Shown here piece by piece: positions 34,266 to 42,791 of a stretch of 64,000 nucleotides of DNA. This stretch comes from Pseudomonas wenzhouensis. Lineage in GTDB: Bacteria > Pseudomonadota > Gammaproteobacteria > Pseudomonadales > Pseudomonadaceae. The stretch covers positions 496,001 through 560,000 of the forward strand of contig NZ_CP072610.1 in NCBI RefSeq assembly GCF_021029445.1, read 5' to 3'. The number at the start of each line of letters is the position of its first letter. The first letter of the stretch is position 1. Below the pieces are notes generated by a model. That model was not told the origin of the DNA and did not search any database. It was given only the letters and a program-made list of their open reading frames with translations. Both the position numbers and the translations under genes were made by a program.

Positions 34266-35963
34266 TCAGGCCACAGACACTGACCGCTGAGCTTGCCCGC
34301 GCGCCGGCCGCTCACCGGCGACGAAATAGGGTGCGTTACTGCGTGGCAGTGGCTGGCGCCCACGAATGCGGTCAGCGATCTTCTCGGCCATCATGATGGT
34401 GGTGGCGTTGAGGTTGCCGGTGATGATCTCCGGCATGATCGACGCATCCACCACGCGCAGCCCCTGCACGCCATGCACGCGGCCCTGGCCATCGACCACC
34501 GCCATCTCGTCCTCACCCATCTTGCACGAGCAGGACGGGTGGTAGGCCGTTTCGGCATGATTGCGGATGAAGTCATCCAGCTCGGCATCGCTTTGCACGT
34601 GCGCGCCGGGGCTGATTTCGCGGCCACGGTACTTGTCCAGGGCGGGCTGGGCCATGATCTCGCGGGTGATGCGGATGCCGTCGCGGAACTCCTGCCAGTC
34701 CTGTTCATGGCTCATGTAGTTGAAGAGGATGCTCGGATGTTCGCGCGGGTCGCGCGACTTGAGGCGAATGCGGCCACGGCTCGGCGAGCGCATCGAGCCC
34801 ATGTGCGCCTGGAAGCCGTGTTCCTGCACACCCTTGCTGCCGTTGTAATTGATCGCCACCGGCAGGAAGTGGTACTGGATGTTGGGCCAGGCGAAGTCCT
34901 CGCGGCTGCGAATGAAACCGCCGGCCTCGAACTGGTTGCTGGCGCCCAAGCCTTTGCCGCGAAACAGCCAGTTGGCACCGATGGCGGGTTGGTTCCACCA
35001 TTTGGTCGCCGGGAAGATGGACACCGGCTCCTTGCAGGCGTACTGCAGATAAAGCTCGAGGTGATCCTGCAGGTTCTCGCCGACGCCGGGCAGATCCTGC
35101 ACCACAGGGATGTCGAATTCACGCAGCAGAGCCGCCGGGCCGACGCCGGAACGCTGCAGGATCTGCGGCGAGGCGATGGCGCCGGCGCACAGCAGCACTT
35201 CGCGGCGGGCATGAACGTTCAGTGGCGTGCGGTCGTCGCCCTGCAGATAGGCCACGCCAATGGCGCGCTTGCCATCGAAGAGGATGCGGTCGGTGGTGGC
35301 GTGGGTGACGATGGTCAGGTTCGCGCGCGCGCGGGCCTGATCCAGATAACCGCGTGCGGTGCTGGCGCGCCGGCCTTGCGGCGTCACCGTGCGATCCATC
35401 GGGCCGAAGCCTTCCTGCTGGTAGCCGTTGAGGTCATCGGTGCGTGGATAACCAGCCTGCACGCCGGCCTCGATCATGGCGTGGAACAGTGGGTTGTTGC
35501 CGTTCTTGGGTGTGGTCACGCTGACCGGCCCGTCGCCGCCGTGGTAATCATTGGCGCCGATATCGCGGCTTTCCGCCTTGCGGAAATACGGCAGACAGTC
35601 GTGGTAGCTCCAGTCTTCCAGCCCTTTGGCCGTGGCCCAGTTATCGAAGTCCATGGCGTTGCCACGGATGTAGCACATGCCGTTGATCAGCGATGAGCCG
35701 CCCAGCCCCTTGCCGCGCCCGCACTCCATGCGGCGGTTGTTCATGTACGGCTCCGGCTCGGTTTCGTAGGCCCAGTTGTAGCGCCGGCCCTGTAGCGGGA
35801 AGGCCAGGGCAGCGGGCATCTGGGTGCGAAAGTCCAGGCGGTAGTCCGGGCCGCCGGCTTCGAGCAGCAACACGCTGACGTCGGCATCCTCGGTCAGGCG
35901 AGTGGCCAGGACGTTACCGGCCGAGCCGGCACCGATGATGATGTAATCGTATTCCTGGGTCAT
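34266..35963 (-). CDS. betA: Choline dehydrogenase BetA
   Basis: The 565-residue GMC-family flavoenzyme oxidises choline to betaine aldehyde (and onward). It has the FAD motif [15 protein letters not shown] at residues 6-20 and the GMC signature [15 protein letters not shown] near 85. The C-terminal active-site region [11 protein letters not shown] carries the His typical of choline dehydrogenases. An excellent AGGAGG lies before the ATG. It is last in the betI-betB-betA arrangement; two REP-like palindromes separate it from betB. Confidence 0.96.
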   Translation of the reverse strand: MTQEYDYIIIGAGSAGNVLATRLTEDADVSVLLLEAGGPDYRLDFRTQMPAALAFPLQGRRYNWAYETEPEPYMNNRRMECGRGKGLGGSSLINGMCYIRGNAMDFDNWATAKGLEDWSYHDCLPYFRKAESRDIGANDYHGGDGPVSVTTPKNGNNPLFHAMIEAGVQAGYPRTDDLNGYQQEGFGPMDRTVTPQGRRASTARGYLDQARARANLTIVTHATTDRILFDGKRAIGVAYLQGDDRTPLNVHARREVLLCAGAIASPQILQRSGVGPAALLREFDIPVVQDLPGVGENLQDHLELYLQYACKEPVSIFPATKWWNQPAIGANWLFRGKGLGASNQFEAGGFIRSREDFAWPNIQYHFLPVAINYNGSKGVQEHGFQAHMGSMRSPSRGRIRLKSRDPREHPSILFNYMSHEQDWQEFRDGIRITREIMAQPALDKYRGREISPGAHVQSDAELDDFIRNHAETAYHPSCSCKMGEDEMAVVDGQGRVHGVQGLRVVDASIMPEIITGNLNATTIMMAEKIADRIRGRQPLPRSNAPYFVAGERPARGQAQRSVSVA

Positions 35964-35973
35964 GCTTCCTCCT

Positions 35974-36035
35974 GTTGCCCGGCTGTTATCCGGGAAAACG
36001 CGAGTGACAGTTCCCGAATTGCATCCGGGCTACGG
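35974..36035. repeat. GCCCGG...CCGGGC-type palindrome upstream of betA
   Basis: Sequence around GCCCGGCTGTTATCCGGG and GAATTGCATCCGGGCTAC matches, in inverted form, the element at 46515 next to etfA. Confidence 0.6.
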
Positions 36036-36048
36036 GGCGGCTTTCTTT

Positions 36049-36099
36049 GTGGGAGCGGATTCATCCGCGATGCTTTTCGCGGCTAAAGCCGCTCCCACG
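36049..36099. repeat. GTGGGAGCGG-type palindrome between betB and betA
   Basis: GTGGGAGCGG and CCGCTCCCAC form the outer stem around CGCGATGCTTTTCGCG. This palindrome type is widespread in Pseudomonas intergenic DNA. Confidence 0.7.
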
Positions 36100-36108
36100 C
36101 TAGGGGGC

Positions 36109-37581
36109 TCAGAACACCGAGGCGTAATCGCCCATTTCCAACTGCACCGACTTGATGCGGGTGTAGTGGCCGAGGGTGACCAGGCCGTTCTCGCGGCCAA
36201 CGCCGGACTGCTTGTAGCCACCCACCGGCATCTCGGCCGGCGATTCGCCCCAGGTATTGATCCAGCAGATGCCGGCTTCCAGCTTGTGGATGACCCGGTG
36301 CGCGCGATTGAGGTCGCGGGTCACCACGCCGGCGGCCAGACCGTAGGTGGTGTCGTTAGCGCGGCGGATCACTTCTTCCTCGTCGTCGTAGATGAGGATG
36401 CTCATCACCGGGCCGAAGATTTCCTCGCGGGTGATGGTCATGTCGTCCCGGCAGTCGGTGAACACGGTGGGGGCAACGTAGGCGCCCTTGGCGTAGTCGC
36501 CGTCGGTGACGCGCGCACCGCCGATTAGCAGGCGCGCGCCTTCGCTGCGGCCTTTCTCGATGTAGCCGAGCACGCGCTCCATATGGGCGAAGCTCACCAG
36601 CGGGCCGAAATTGGTGGCGTCAGCCAGCGGGTCGCCGAGGCGGATGCGTTTGACCCGCTCCAGCACCTTGCTCTCGAAACGCGCCTGCAACATGCGCGGC
36701 ACGAACACGCGGGTGCCGTTGGTGCACACCTGGCCGGAGCTGTAGAAGTTGGCCATCACTGCGATATCGGCGGCGCGGTCGAGGTCGGCGTCCTCGAAGA
36801 TGATCAGCGGCGACTTGCCGCCCAACTCCATGGTCACCTCCTTGAGGCTGGAACTGGAGGCACTGGCCATCACCTTCTTGCCGGTGACGGTGCCGCCGGT
36901 GAAGGAAATCTTCTCGATGCCTGGATGCTCGGTGAGCCATTGGCCCACAGTGCTGCCCAGCCCGGTGACCACGTTGAACACACCGTTCGGCAGGCCCGCT
37001 TCGGTATAGATCTCGGCCAGTTTCAGCGCAGTCAGCGAGGTGACTTCGCTGGGCTTGAAGGTCATCGCGTTGCCAGCGGCCAGGGCTGGTGCGGACTTCC
37101 ACAGGGCGATCTGGATCGGGTAGTTCCACGCGCCGATACCGGCCACCACGCCCAGCGGTTCGCGGCGGGTGTAGACGAAGGAGGTTTCGCGCAGCGGAAT
37201 CTGCTCGCCTTCGATGGCCGGGATCAGGCCGGCGTAATACTCCAGCACGTCGGCGCCGGTGACGATATCGACGTAGCGGGTTTCGGAAAGCGGCTTGCCG
37301 GTGTCGAGGGTTTCCAGCTCGGCCAGCTCATCGTTGCGCGCACGGAGGATGTCCACCGCCTTGCGCAGGATGCGCGAGCGCTGCATGGCGGTCATCGCCG
37401 CCCACACCTTTTGCCCTTCGGCGGCGCTGGCCACCGCGTGGTCCACGTCTGCCTGGCTTGCGCATTGCACCTTGGCCAGCACCTCGCCCGTGGCCGGGTT
37501 GATGCTGTCGAAGGTTTCTCCACTGCTGGCGGCGACGTACTGGCCACCGATGTAGAGCTGCTGTTCGGCGAAACGTGGCAT
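36109..37581 (-). CDS. betB: Betaine aldehyde dehydrogenase BetB
   Basis: The 490-residue enzyme oxidises betaine aldehyde to glycine betaine with NAD(P). Aldehyde dehydrogenase signatures are intact: the catalytic Glu in [12 protein letters not shown], the catalytic Cys in [15 protein letters not shown], and [25 protein letters not shown] precedes the ATG at 37581. Its own promoter (-10 37621-37626, -35 37643-37648) carries a BetI-type operator in the spacer, so it is probably repressed without choline. Confidence 0.96.
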   Translation of the reverse strand: MPRFAEQQLYIGGQYVAASSGETFDSINPATGEVLAKVQCASQADVDHAVASAAEGQKVWAAMTAMQRSRILRKAVDILRARNDELAELETLDTGKPLSETRYVDIVTGADVLEYYAGLIPAIEGEQIPLRETSFVYTRREPLGVVAGIGAWNYPIQIALWKSAPALAAGNAMTFKPSEVTSLTALKLAEIYTEAGLPNGVFNVVTGLGSTVGQWLTEHPGIEKISFTGGTVTGKKVMASASSSSLKEVTMELGGKSPLIIFEDADLDRAADIAVMANFYSSGQVCTNGTRVFVPRMLQARFESKVLERVKRIRLGDPLADATNFGPLVSFAHMERVLGYIEKGRSEGARLLIGGARVTDGDYAKGAYVAPTVFTDCRDDMTITREEIFGPVMSILIYDDEEEVIRRANDTTYGLAAGVVTRDLNRAHRVIHKLEAGICWINTWGESPAEMPVGGYKQSGVGRENGLVTLGHYTRIKSVQLEMGDYASVF

Positions 37582-37620
37582 GGGCTGTCCTCTGTCTTCG
37601 ATCTGCTTGGAGAACAGCCT

Positions 37621-37648
37621 ATTTTATTTAAATTGAACGATCAATCAA
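37621..37648 (-). promoter_or_regulatory. Promoter of betB
   Basis: On the minus strand TTGATT (37643-37648), a 16-base spacer and TAAAAT (37621-37626) give a sigma-70-like promoter about 40 bases before the betB ATG. The spacer contains the operator at 37632-37645. Confidence 0.6.
37632..37645. promoter_or_regulatory. BetI operator in the betB promoter
   Basis: ATTGAACGATCAAT differs in one base from the perfect palindrome ATTGATCGATCAAT upstream of betI, and both sit about 50 bases from their start codons. BetI is known to bind such dyads. Confidence 0.75.
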
Positions 37649-37713
37649 CAAAAACGACAGGGCGCCGCCAATCACGACATGGCCAGGCGGTTATTGCGTA
37701 GAGCCGTTAACGG

Positions 37714-37735
37714 GTAGGGTGGGCTTTAGCCCACC
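37714..37735. repeat. GTAGGGTGGG / CCCACC palindrome between betI and betB
   Basis: This 22-base element is identical to the core of the copies at 45258 and 45331. It forms a stem GGTGGGCT / AGCCCACC and may act as a weak terminator after betI. Confidence 0.75.
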
Positions 37736-37771
37736 AAGGTCATGCGCGTGAGGCCTCGCCGCCGGCAACCC

Positions 37772-38362
37772 CTAACGGGCCTTGGCCAGCTGCAGGTCGA
37801 GGTAGTCGTAGGCGATGCGGCGGGCCTGTGCGGTGTCGAAGGCCTTGCCGGACAGCGCCCCGCGTAGCCACAGGCCGTCGATCAGCGAAGCCAGCCCGCG
37901 GGCGGCCTGGCGTGCCTGCTCCTGCGGCAGCGCGCGGTGGAACTGGCCGCAGAGGTTGGAATAGAGGCGGTGGTCATTGACCCGTTGCAGCCGGCGCAGG
38001 GCGGGCTGGTGCATGCTGCTGGCCCAGAACGCCAGCCAGGTTTTCATCGCCGGGCCGCTGACCTGGCTGTCGTCGAAGTTGCCGTCGATCATTGCGCGCA
38101 GGTGGGCGCGCGGGCTGTCATCGCTCAGCGCCTGGCGTCGTTCGGCCACGGCATCGCGCAGTGCCTGCATCAGGTGGCGCATGGTGGCTTCGAGCAGGCC
38201 GTTCTTGTCCTTGAAGTAGTGACTGATGATGCCGTTGGAAACCCCGGCCAGACGGGCGATGTAGGCGATGCTGGCATCGGCCATGCCGACCTGGTCGACG
38301 GCTTCCAGGGTGGCGGCGATCAGTTGCGAACGACGAATGGGCTGCATGCCGACCTTGGGCAT
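37772..38362 (-). CDS. betI: TetR-family repressor BetI
   Basis: The 196-residue protein has the TetR helix-turn-helix ([23 protein letters not shown], then [20 protein letters not shown]) and the size of BetI (about 197). It represses bet genes and is relieved by choline. I chose ATG 38362 ([15 protein letters not shown], the BetI start) over the upstream in-frame extension. A perfect 14-bp palindrome lies 47 bases upstream, suggesting autorepression. Confidence 0.95.
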   Translation of the reverse strand: MPKVGMQPIRRSQLIAATLEAVDQVGMADASIAYIARLAGVSNGIISHYFKDKNGLLEATMRHLMQALRDAVAERRQALSDDSPRAHLRAMIDGNFDDSQVSGPAMKTWLAFWASSMHQPALRRLQRVNDHRLYSNLCGQFHRALPQEQARQAARGLASLIDGLWLRGALSGKAFDTAQARRIAYDYLDLQLAKAR

Positions 38363-38408
38363 CGGGCTCTCCATGGGGGACAGGAGGGCGCAGTCTAGGC
38401 GGATTTTT

Positions 38409-38422
38409 ATTGATCGATCAAT
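38409..38422. promoter_or_regulatory. BetI operator upstream of betI
   Basis: ATTGATCGATCAAT is a perfect palindrome, nearly identical to the site in the betB promoter. On the minus strand it overlaps a possible -35 TTGATC. Confidence 0.75.
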
Positions 38423-38448
38423 TACAGGGCGAGGCAAGCAGAAACGAC

Positions 38449-38653
38449 AAAGCGGGCCGAAGCCTAATAGCAGTCAGTTAAGGCTGTACGCGTTTGGCTC
38501 CCCTCTCCCGTTTACGGGAGAGGGGTTGGGGGAGAGGGCCGCAATACCGCGAAACGGCCATTTACCCCTCTCCCTAACCCTCTCCCGAGAGGGGACGACT
38601 GATCGTAGCCAGTCGGGCGCTTAACTGATCGGTATTAGGCCGCAGCCCGCTTT
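38449..38653. repeat. 205-bp nested inverted repeat (possible MITE or compound REP)
   Basis: Outer arms of 34 bases (38449-38482 and 38620-38653) begin AAAGCGGG and end CAGTTAAG when read inward, matching at about 28 positions. Inside are CTCCCCTCTCCCG / CGGGAGAGGGG stems of the type also seen at 47831. This element fills most of the 311-base gap between betI and the solute-binding gene; the rest holds the betI operator. Confidence 0.65.
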
Positions 38654-38673
38654 GAGGCGTTACGCGTCGGTGC

Positions 38674-39525
38674 TTATTTCAGCCACTCGGCGACGCGCTC
38701 CGGGTTGGCGGCGATCCAGTCCTTGGCCGCCTGCTCCGGCTTGGCACCTTCACGAATGGCCAGCATCACCGAACCGACTTCTTCTCCACTCCAGGACAGC
38801 TTGGCAAGGAAGGCGGCAGCGTCGGCAGCCTTGTCCTTCAGCTGCGGGTTGGCCACGGTGTCGACGCGTTCGTCATCGCTGAAGACTTTCTTCGGATCTT
38901 CGAGGAAGCGCAGTTTCCATTTGGCGAACATCCAGTGCGGAATCCAGCCGGTAACCACGATGGGCTTCTGTGCTTTCTCGGCGCGGGTCAGGGCGGTGGC
39001 CATGGCCGGGCCGGAGCTGGGCATCAGCTTGATGCTGGCCAGGTTGTATGCCTTGATGGCGTCTTCAGTGCGGCGCATCACGCCGGCACCGGCGTCGATG
39101 CCGGTGATCTTGCCGTCGAAGTCCTTGGCGTATTTTTCCAGGTCTTCGATGCTCTTGGCTTCGACATAGTCCGGCACGATCAGGCCGATCTTGGCACCGG
39201 AGTAGTTGGTACCGAGGATTTCCACCTTGTCCTTGAGCTTGTCGAAGTACTCGCCGTGGGTGGCCGGCAGCCAGGCGGAGAGGGTGGCGTCGAGGTCGCC
39301 TCGGGCCACGCCCTGCCACATGATGGCGGGTTCGACCGGCTTCAGTTCGACCGTGTAGCCGAGTTTGCTGTGCAGAATTTCACCGGCGACATGGGTGACG
39401 GCGACGCTGTCATCCCAGCCGTTGACGTAGCCGATTTTCAGGGTGGGTTTGTCGGCGGCCAGGGCGCTGCCCATGCCGATGGCCAGGGCGGCAGCGCCGA
39501 GGCAGAGTTGCTTGAGTACGCGCAT
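38674..39525 (-). CDS. Glycine betaine/choline-type periplasmic binding protein (OpuAC family), extra copy
   Basis: The 283-residue protein has a signal peptide (about 1-23, ALA/A) and an OpuAC-type quaternary-amine-binding fold: KIGYVNGWDDSVAVTHVAG, EPAIMWQGVARGDLDATL, SAWLPATHGEYF. Aromatic residues in these segments form the choline/betaine cage in relatives. It has its own unit between betI and cbcX, with no permease of its own. It probably shares CbcWV, as orphan binding proteins do in P. aeruginosa. Ligand (choline, carnitine or betaine) is undecided. Confidence 0.82.
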   Translation of the reverse strand: MRVLKQLCLGAAALAIGMGSALAADKPTLKIGYVNGWDDSVAVTHVAGEILHSKLGYTVELKPVEPAIMWQGVARGDLDATLSAWLPATHGEYFDKLKDKVEILGTNYSGAKIGLIVPDYVEAKSIEDLEKYAKDFDGKITGIDAGAGVMRRTEDAIKAYNLASIKLMPSSGPAMATALTRAEKAQKPIVVTGWIPHWMFAKWKLRFLEDPKKVFSDDERVDTVANPQLKDKAADAAAFLAKLSWSGEEVGSVMLAIREGAKPEQAAKDWIAANPERVAEWLK

Positions 39526-39686
39526 ATTTGTTGTGCTCCATCAGTGAGTGGCAGTTGCAAGATCGTTGACTGGCTCGTTCTCATTGCGGGCCTTGCGAAT
39601 CCGTATTGCGCAGCAGATTGCCGGTTCGCGGGCAAAGCCTCCCCGTCACGGCCAGACATCAGCCGCTAATGGTTGTTGGGGAGGCG

Positions 39687-39718
39687 TTCGGGCTCGAACC
39701 CCGAGAGGCGAGCCCGAA
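39687..39718 (-). terminator. Hairpin after cbcX
   Basis: TTCGGGCTCG and CGAGCCCGAA form a perfect 10-bp stem 16 bases beyond the cbcX stop. No strong U-tract, so it may be a partial terminator separating the orphan binding protein from cbcVWX. Confidence 0.6.
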
Positions 39719-39733
39719 TCGGGTCGTGGCTGG

Positions 39734-40678
39734 TTACAGCCCTACGTGTTTTTTCACGGCGGCAACGCCGTCCTGGCCGTCGAAGGTGGTCACGCCGCTC
39801 AGCCACTGGTCGAGGATCGCCGGGTTGGCCTTGATCCATTCCTTGGCGACGGTCTGCGGGTTTTCCTTTTCCAGCACCTTTTCCATCAGCTGGCTTTCGA
39901 TCTCGACGGTGAACTGCAGGTTGTTCAGCAGTTTGCCGACGTTGGCGCAGCGCGCTTCGTAATCCGGTGGTACCACGGTGTAGACCTTGGCCGCGCCGTA
40001 GTCGGGGCCGAACACGTCGTCACCACCGGACAGGTAGGTGATGTCGTACTGGGTGTTCATCGGGTGCGGCGCCCAGCCGAGGAAGACCACCGGCTCTTTT
40101 TTGCGCATGGCGCGCGATACCTGCACCAGCATGCCGGCCTCGCTGGACTCGACCATGCGGAAGCCGCCAAGGTCGAACTGGTTGTTCTTGATCATGCCGT
40201 CGATCAGCAGGTTACCGTCGTTACCCGGCTCGATACCGTAGATCTTGCCGCCGAGCTGATCCTTGAACTTGGCGATGTCCTGGAAGCTCTTCAGGCCGGC
40301 CTCTGCTGCGTAGGTGGGCACCGCCAGGGTGTACTTGGCGCCTTCGAGGTTGGCTTTCTCCAGCACCTTGACGCCACCGTCCTTGAGGAAGGGCTCGATC
40401 ACCGAATCCATCGACGGTGCCCAGTAGCCGAGGAAGGCATCGATCTGACCATTCTTCACCCCGGTGAAGGCGATGGGCACCGAGGCCATGATCTTGCGCG
40501 GCTGATAGCCCAGGCCTTCGGCCAGGGTCATGGCCACGCCAGTGGTGGCGGCGATGTCGGCCCAGCCGATCTCGGCGAAACGCACCTGTTTGCAACTGGC
40601 CGGCTCGGCGGCCATGGCACCTTGCATCAGTGCGCAGGACAGCAGGCCGATGGCGGCGGTGGTCTTGATCGTTTTCAT
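39734..40678 (-). CDS. cbcX: Choline ABC transporter periplasmic binding protein CbcX
   Basis: The 314-residue OpuAC-family protein has a signal peptide (about 1-23, AMA/A). VRFAEIGWADIAATTGVA, QIDAFLGYWAPSMDSV and EPVVFLGWAPHPMNTQYD carry the aromatic residues expected in a choline site. It follows cbcV and cbcW as the third gene of the operon, spaced 30 bases from cbcW. It delivers choline (and relatives) to the CbcWV complex. Confidence 0.92.
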   Translation of the reverse strand: MKTIKTTAAIGLLSCALMQGAMAAEPASCKQVRFAEIGWADIAATTGVAMTLAEGLGYQPRKIMASVPIAFTGVKNGQIDAFLGYWAPSMDSVIEPFLKDGGVKVLEKANLEGAKYTLAVPTYAAEAGLKSFQDIAKFKDQLGGKIYGIEPGNDGNLLIDGMIKNNQFDLGGFRMVESSEAGMLVQVSRAMRKKEPVVFLGWAPHPMNTQYDITYLSGGDDVFGPDYGAAKVYTVVPPDYEARCANVGKLLNNLQFTVEIESQLMEKVLEKENPQTVAKEWIKANPAILDQWLSGVTTFDGQDGVAAVKKHVGL

Positions 40679-40708
40679 CTGCGGTTCCCTGTGAAGTGAA
40701 AAAACCGA

Positions 40709-41593
40709 TTAAGTGGACTGGCGCTGCAGCTTGCCACTGACCCAGGCGAATAGGCCGCGTTTGTTGGTTTGCGGCGTGCCGAAGCTTTCGGTGATGCGGT
40801 CGAGGATGATCGCCAGCAGCACCACGGCCATGCCGCTCTCGAAGCCCAGGCCGATGTCCAGGCGCTGGATGCTCGCCAGCACATCGTTGCCCAGGCCGCC
40901 GGCGCCGACCATCGAGGCGATGATCACCATCGACAGGGCCATCATGATGGTCTGGTTGACCCCGGCCATGATCGACGGCATGGCATTGGGCAGTTGCACC
41001 TTGAACAGCAACTGGCGGCTGGTGCAGCCGAAGGATTGACCGGCCTCGACGATTTCCTTGTTCACCTGGCGGATACCCAGGCTGGTCAGGCGCACGGCTG
41101 GCGGCATGGCGAAGATCACCGTGGCGATGATGCCTGGTACGCGACCAAGGCCGAAGAGCATGGCAGCCGGGATCAGGTAGACGAACGCCGGCATGGTCTG
41201 CATGAAGTCGAGAATCGGCCGGATGATGGTCGCCACGCGCTCGCTGCGTGCTGCCCAGATGCCCAGCGGGATGCCCAGCAGCAGGCTGATCAGGGTCGAG
41301 GAGAAGGTCAGGCCGAGGGTGACCACGGTCTGCTCCCAGAAGCCGGTCATGACGATGAGAATGAAGGCCACCGCAGTGAATACCGCGAAGCGTGCGCCAA
41401 TGCGCCACAGGCCGAGGGCGACGAAGATGGCGATCAGCAGCCAGGCCGGCGGCAGCATGAGCAGCGCCTCGATGGCTTCGGAGAAGCCGCTGACGACCTT
41501 GCCGATGCTGTCGAAGGCGCCGCTGTAGTTGTCCAGCAGGTGTTGAACGACGTCGTTGACCCAGCTGCCCAGGTCGAGTTTCTTGTCACTCAT
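40709..41593 (-). CDS. cbcW: Choline ABC transporter permease CbcW
   Basis: The 294-residue membrane protein has about seven hydrophobic helices and the binding-protein-dependent permease EAA loop near residues 190-210 (EAGQSFGCTSRQLLFKVQLP). Its start overlaps the cbcV stop by 8 bases, so translation is coupled. It forms the membrane channel of the choline/betaine uptake system with CbcV and CbcX. Confidence 0.93.
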   Translation of the reverse strand: MSDKKLDLGSWVNDVVQHLLDNYSGAFDSIGKVVSGFSEAIEALLMLPPAWLLIAIFVALGLWRIGARFAVFTAVAFILIVMTGFWEQTVVTLGLTFSSTLISLLLGIPLGIWAARSERVATIIRPILDFMQTMPAFVYLIPAAMLFGLGRVPGIIATVIFAMPPAVRLTSLGIRQVNKEIVEAGQSFGCTSRQLLFKVQLPNAMPSIMAGVNQTIMMALSMVIIASMVGAGGLGNDVLASIQRLDIGLGFESGMAVVLLAIILDRITESFGTPQTNKRGLFAWVSGKLQRQST

Positions 41594-42791
41594 GGGATTC
41601 CCCCTGCAGTCGGGTCAGCAGGCGGCCCTTGCTGATGGCGCCGCAGTAGTGGCCGTCGGCGTCGACCACCGGGATCGGCCCTTCGTTGTCCACCAGGCGG
41701 GTGATGACGTGCTCCAGCGGCATGTCTTCGGGTACCGGTACGACCTGCTTGAGCGCATCGGCTTCGAGTGGTCGGGGTTCGTCGCCGTCGACCATCAGGG
41801 CGATCTTCTCTAGGCTGATGGAGCCCTGGAAGTGGTTGTCCTCGTCGACGATGAAGGCGTAGTGCTTGTCCAGCGCCTGCAGCTCCTTGCAGATGCGCGT
41901 GGCGTCCGGCGCCTTGCCGTTGTGCACGTAGGTCGGCACGCTGTCGGCCTTGAGCTGGCCGGCGGTGAGGTAGCGGCTGGTATCGACGGTGTCGAAGAAA
42001 TTGCGCACATAGTCGTTGGCGGGCTTCTCGATCAGCTCCTGCGGGGTGCCGACCTGGATCAGTTTGCCGCCTTCCATGATGCCGATGCGGGTGCCGATGC
42101 GCATGGCCTCTTCGATGTCGTGCGAGACGAAGATGATGGTGCGGCGGTGGGTCTTCTGCAGCTCCAGCAGCACGTCCTGCATCTCGCGGCGCTTGAGCGG
42201 GTCGAGGGCGGAAAACGCCTCGTCCATGATGATCATCGACGGGTTCACCGCCAGTGCGCGGGCCAGACCGACACGCTGCTGCATGCCGCCGGACAGTTCA
42301 TGCGGGTACTTGTGGGCGAAGGTGTCCAGACCAACCTGTTCGAGCACTTCCATGGCGCGCTTCTCGCGCTCCTTGCGGCCTATGCCTGCCACTTCCAGGC
42401 CGAAGGCGGCGTTGTCCAGCACGCTGCGCGAAGGCATCAGGGCGAAGGACTGGAAGACCATGCTCATGTCACGCCGGCGCAGGTCGATCAGCTGCGACTG
42501 CGGCAGTTTGGCGACGTTCTGCCCGTCGATGTAGACATCCCCGGCGCTGGGTTCGACCAGGCGGTTGATCAGGCGGATCAGGGTGGATTTGCCGGAGCCG
42601 GACAGGCCCATGAGGACGAAGATCTCACCTTCCTCGACGCTGAACGATACATCGCTGACACCGATCACCGCGCCCTTCTCGGCAAGGATCTTGTCCTTGC
42701 TCCAGCCTTCCTTGAGCAGGTCGATGGCTTCTTGTGGGTTTGAGCCGAAAACCTTGTACAGGTGTTCGACCACGATCTTTCCAGACTGCAT
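41586..42791 (-). CDS. cbcV: Choline ABC transporter ATP-binding protein CbcV
   Basis: The 401-residue protein has a Walker A LMGLSGSGKSTLIRL, signature LSGGMQQRVGLARALA, Walker B IIMDEAFSALD and a C-terminal CBS-domain pair (about 280-395). This is the ProV/OpuAA layout for quaternary amine uptake; CBS domains often sense ionic strength. AAGGGGAAACGTCCC precedes the ATG at 42791. It is the first gene of cbcVWX on the minus strand, fed by the long upstream non-coding region. Confidence 0.94.
   Translation of the reverse strand: MQSGKIVVEHLYKVFGSNPQEAIDLLKEGWSKDKILAEKGAVIGVSDVSFSVEEGEIFVLMGLSGSGKSTLIRLINRLVEPSAGDVYIDGQNVAKLPQSQLIDLRRRDMSMVFQSFALMPSRSVLDNAAFGLEVAGIGRKEREKRAMEVLEQVGLDTFAHKYPHELSGGMQQRVGLARALAVNPSMIIMDEAFSALDPLKRREMQDVLLELQKTHRRTIIFVSHDIEEAMRIGTRIGIMEGGKLIQVGTPQELIEKPANDYVRNFFDTVDTSRYLTAGQLKADSVPTYVHNGKAPDATRICKELQALDKHYAFIVDEDNHFQGSISLEKIALMVDGDEPRPLEADALKQVVPVPEDMPLEHVITRLVDNEGPIPVVDADGHYCGAISKGRLLTRLQGESHE

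Noticed and set aside
38449..38653. CRISPR array
   Set aside because: Repeats are inverted, not direct and regularly spaced; no spacers or cas genes.
39600..39735. tRNA-like look of TTCG-containing stems near cbcX
   Set aside because: No cloverleaf can be formed; only a single terminator-like stem is present.
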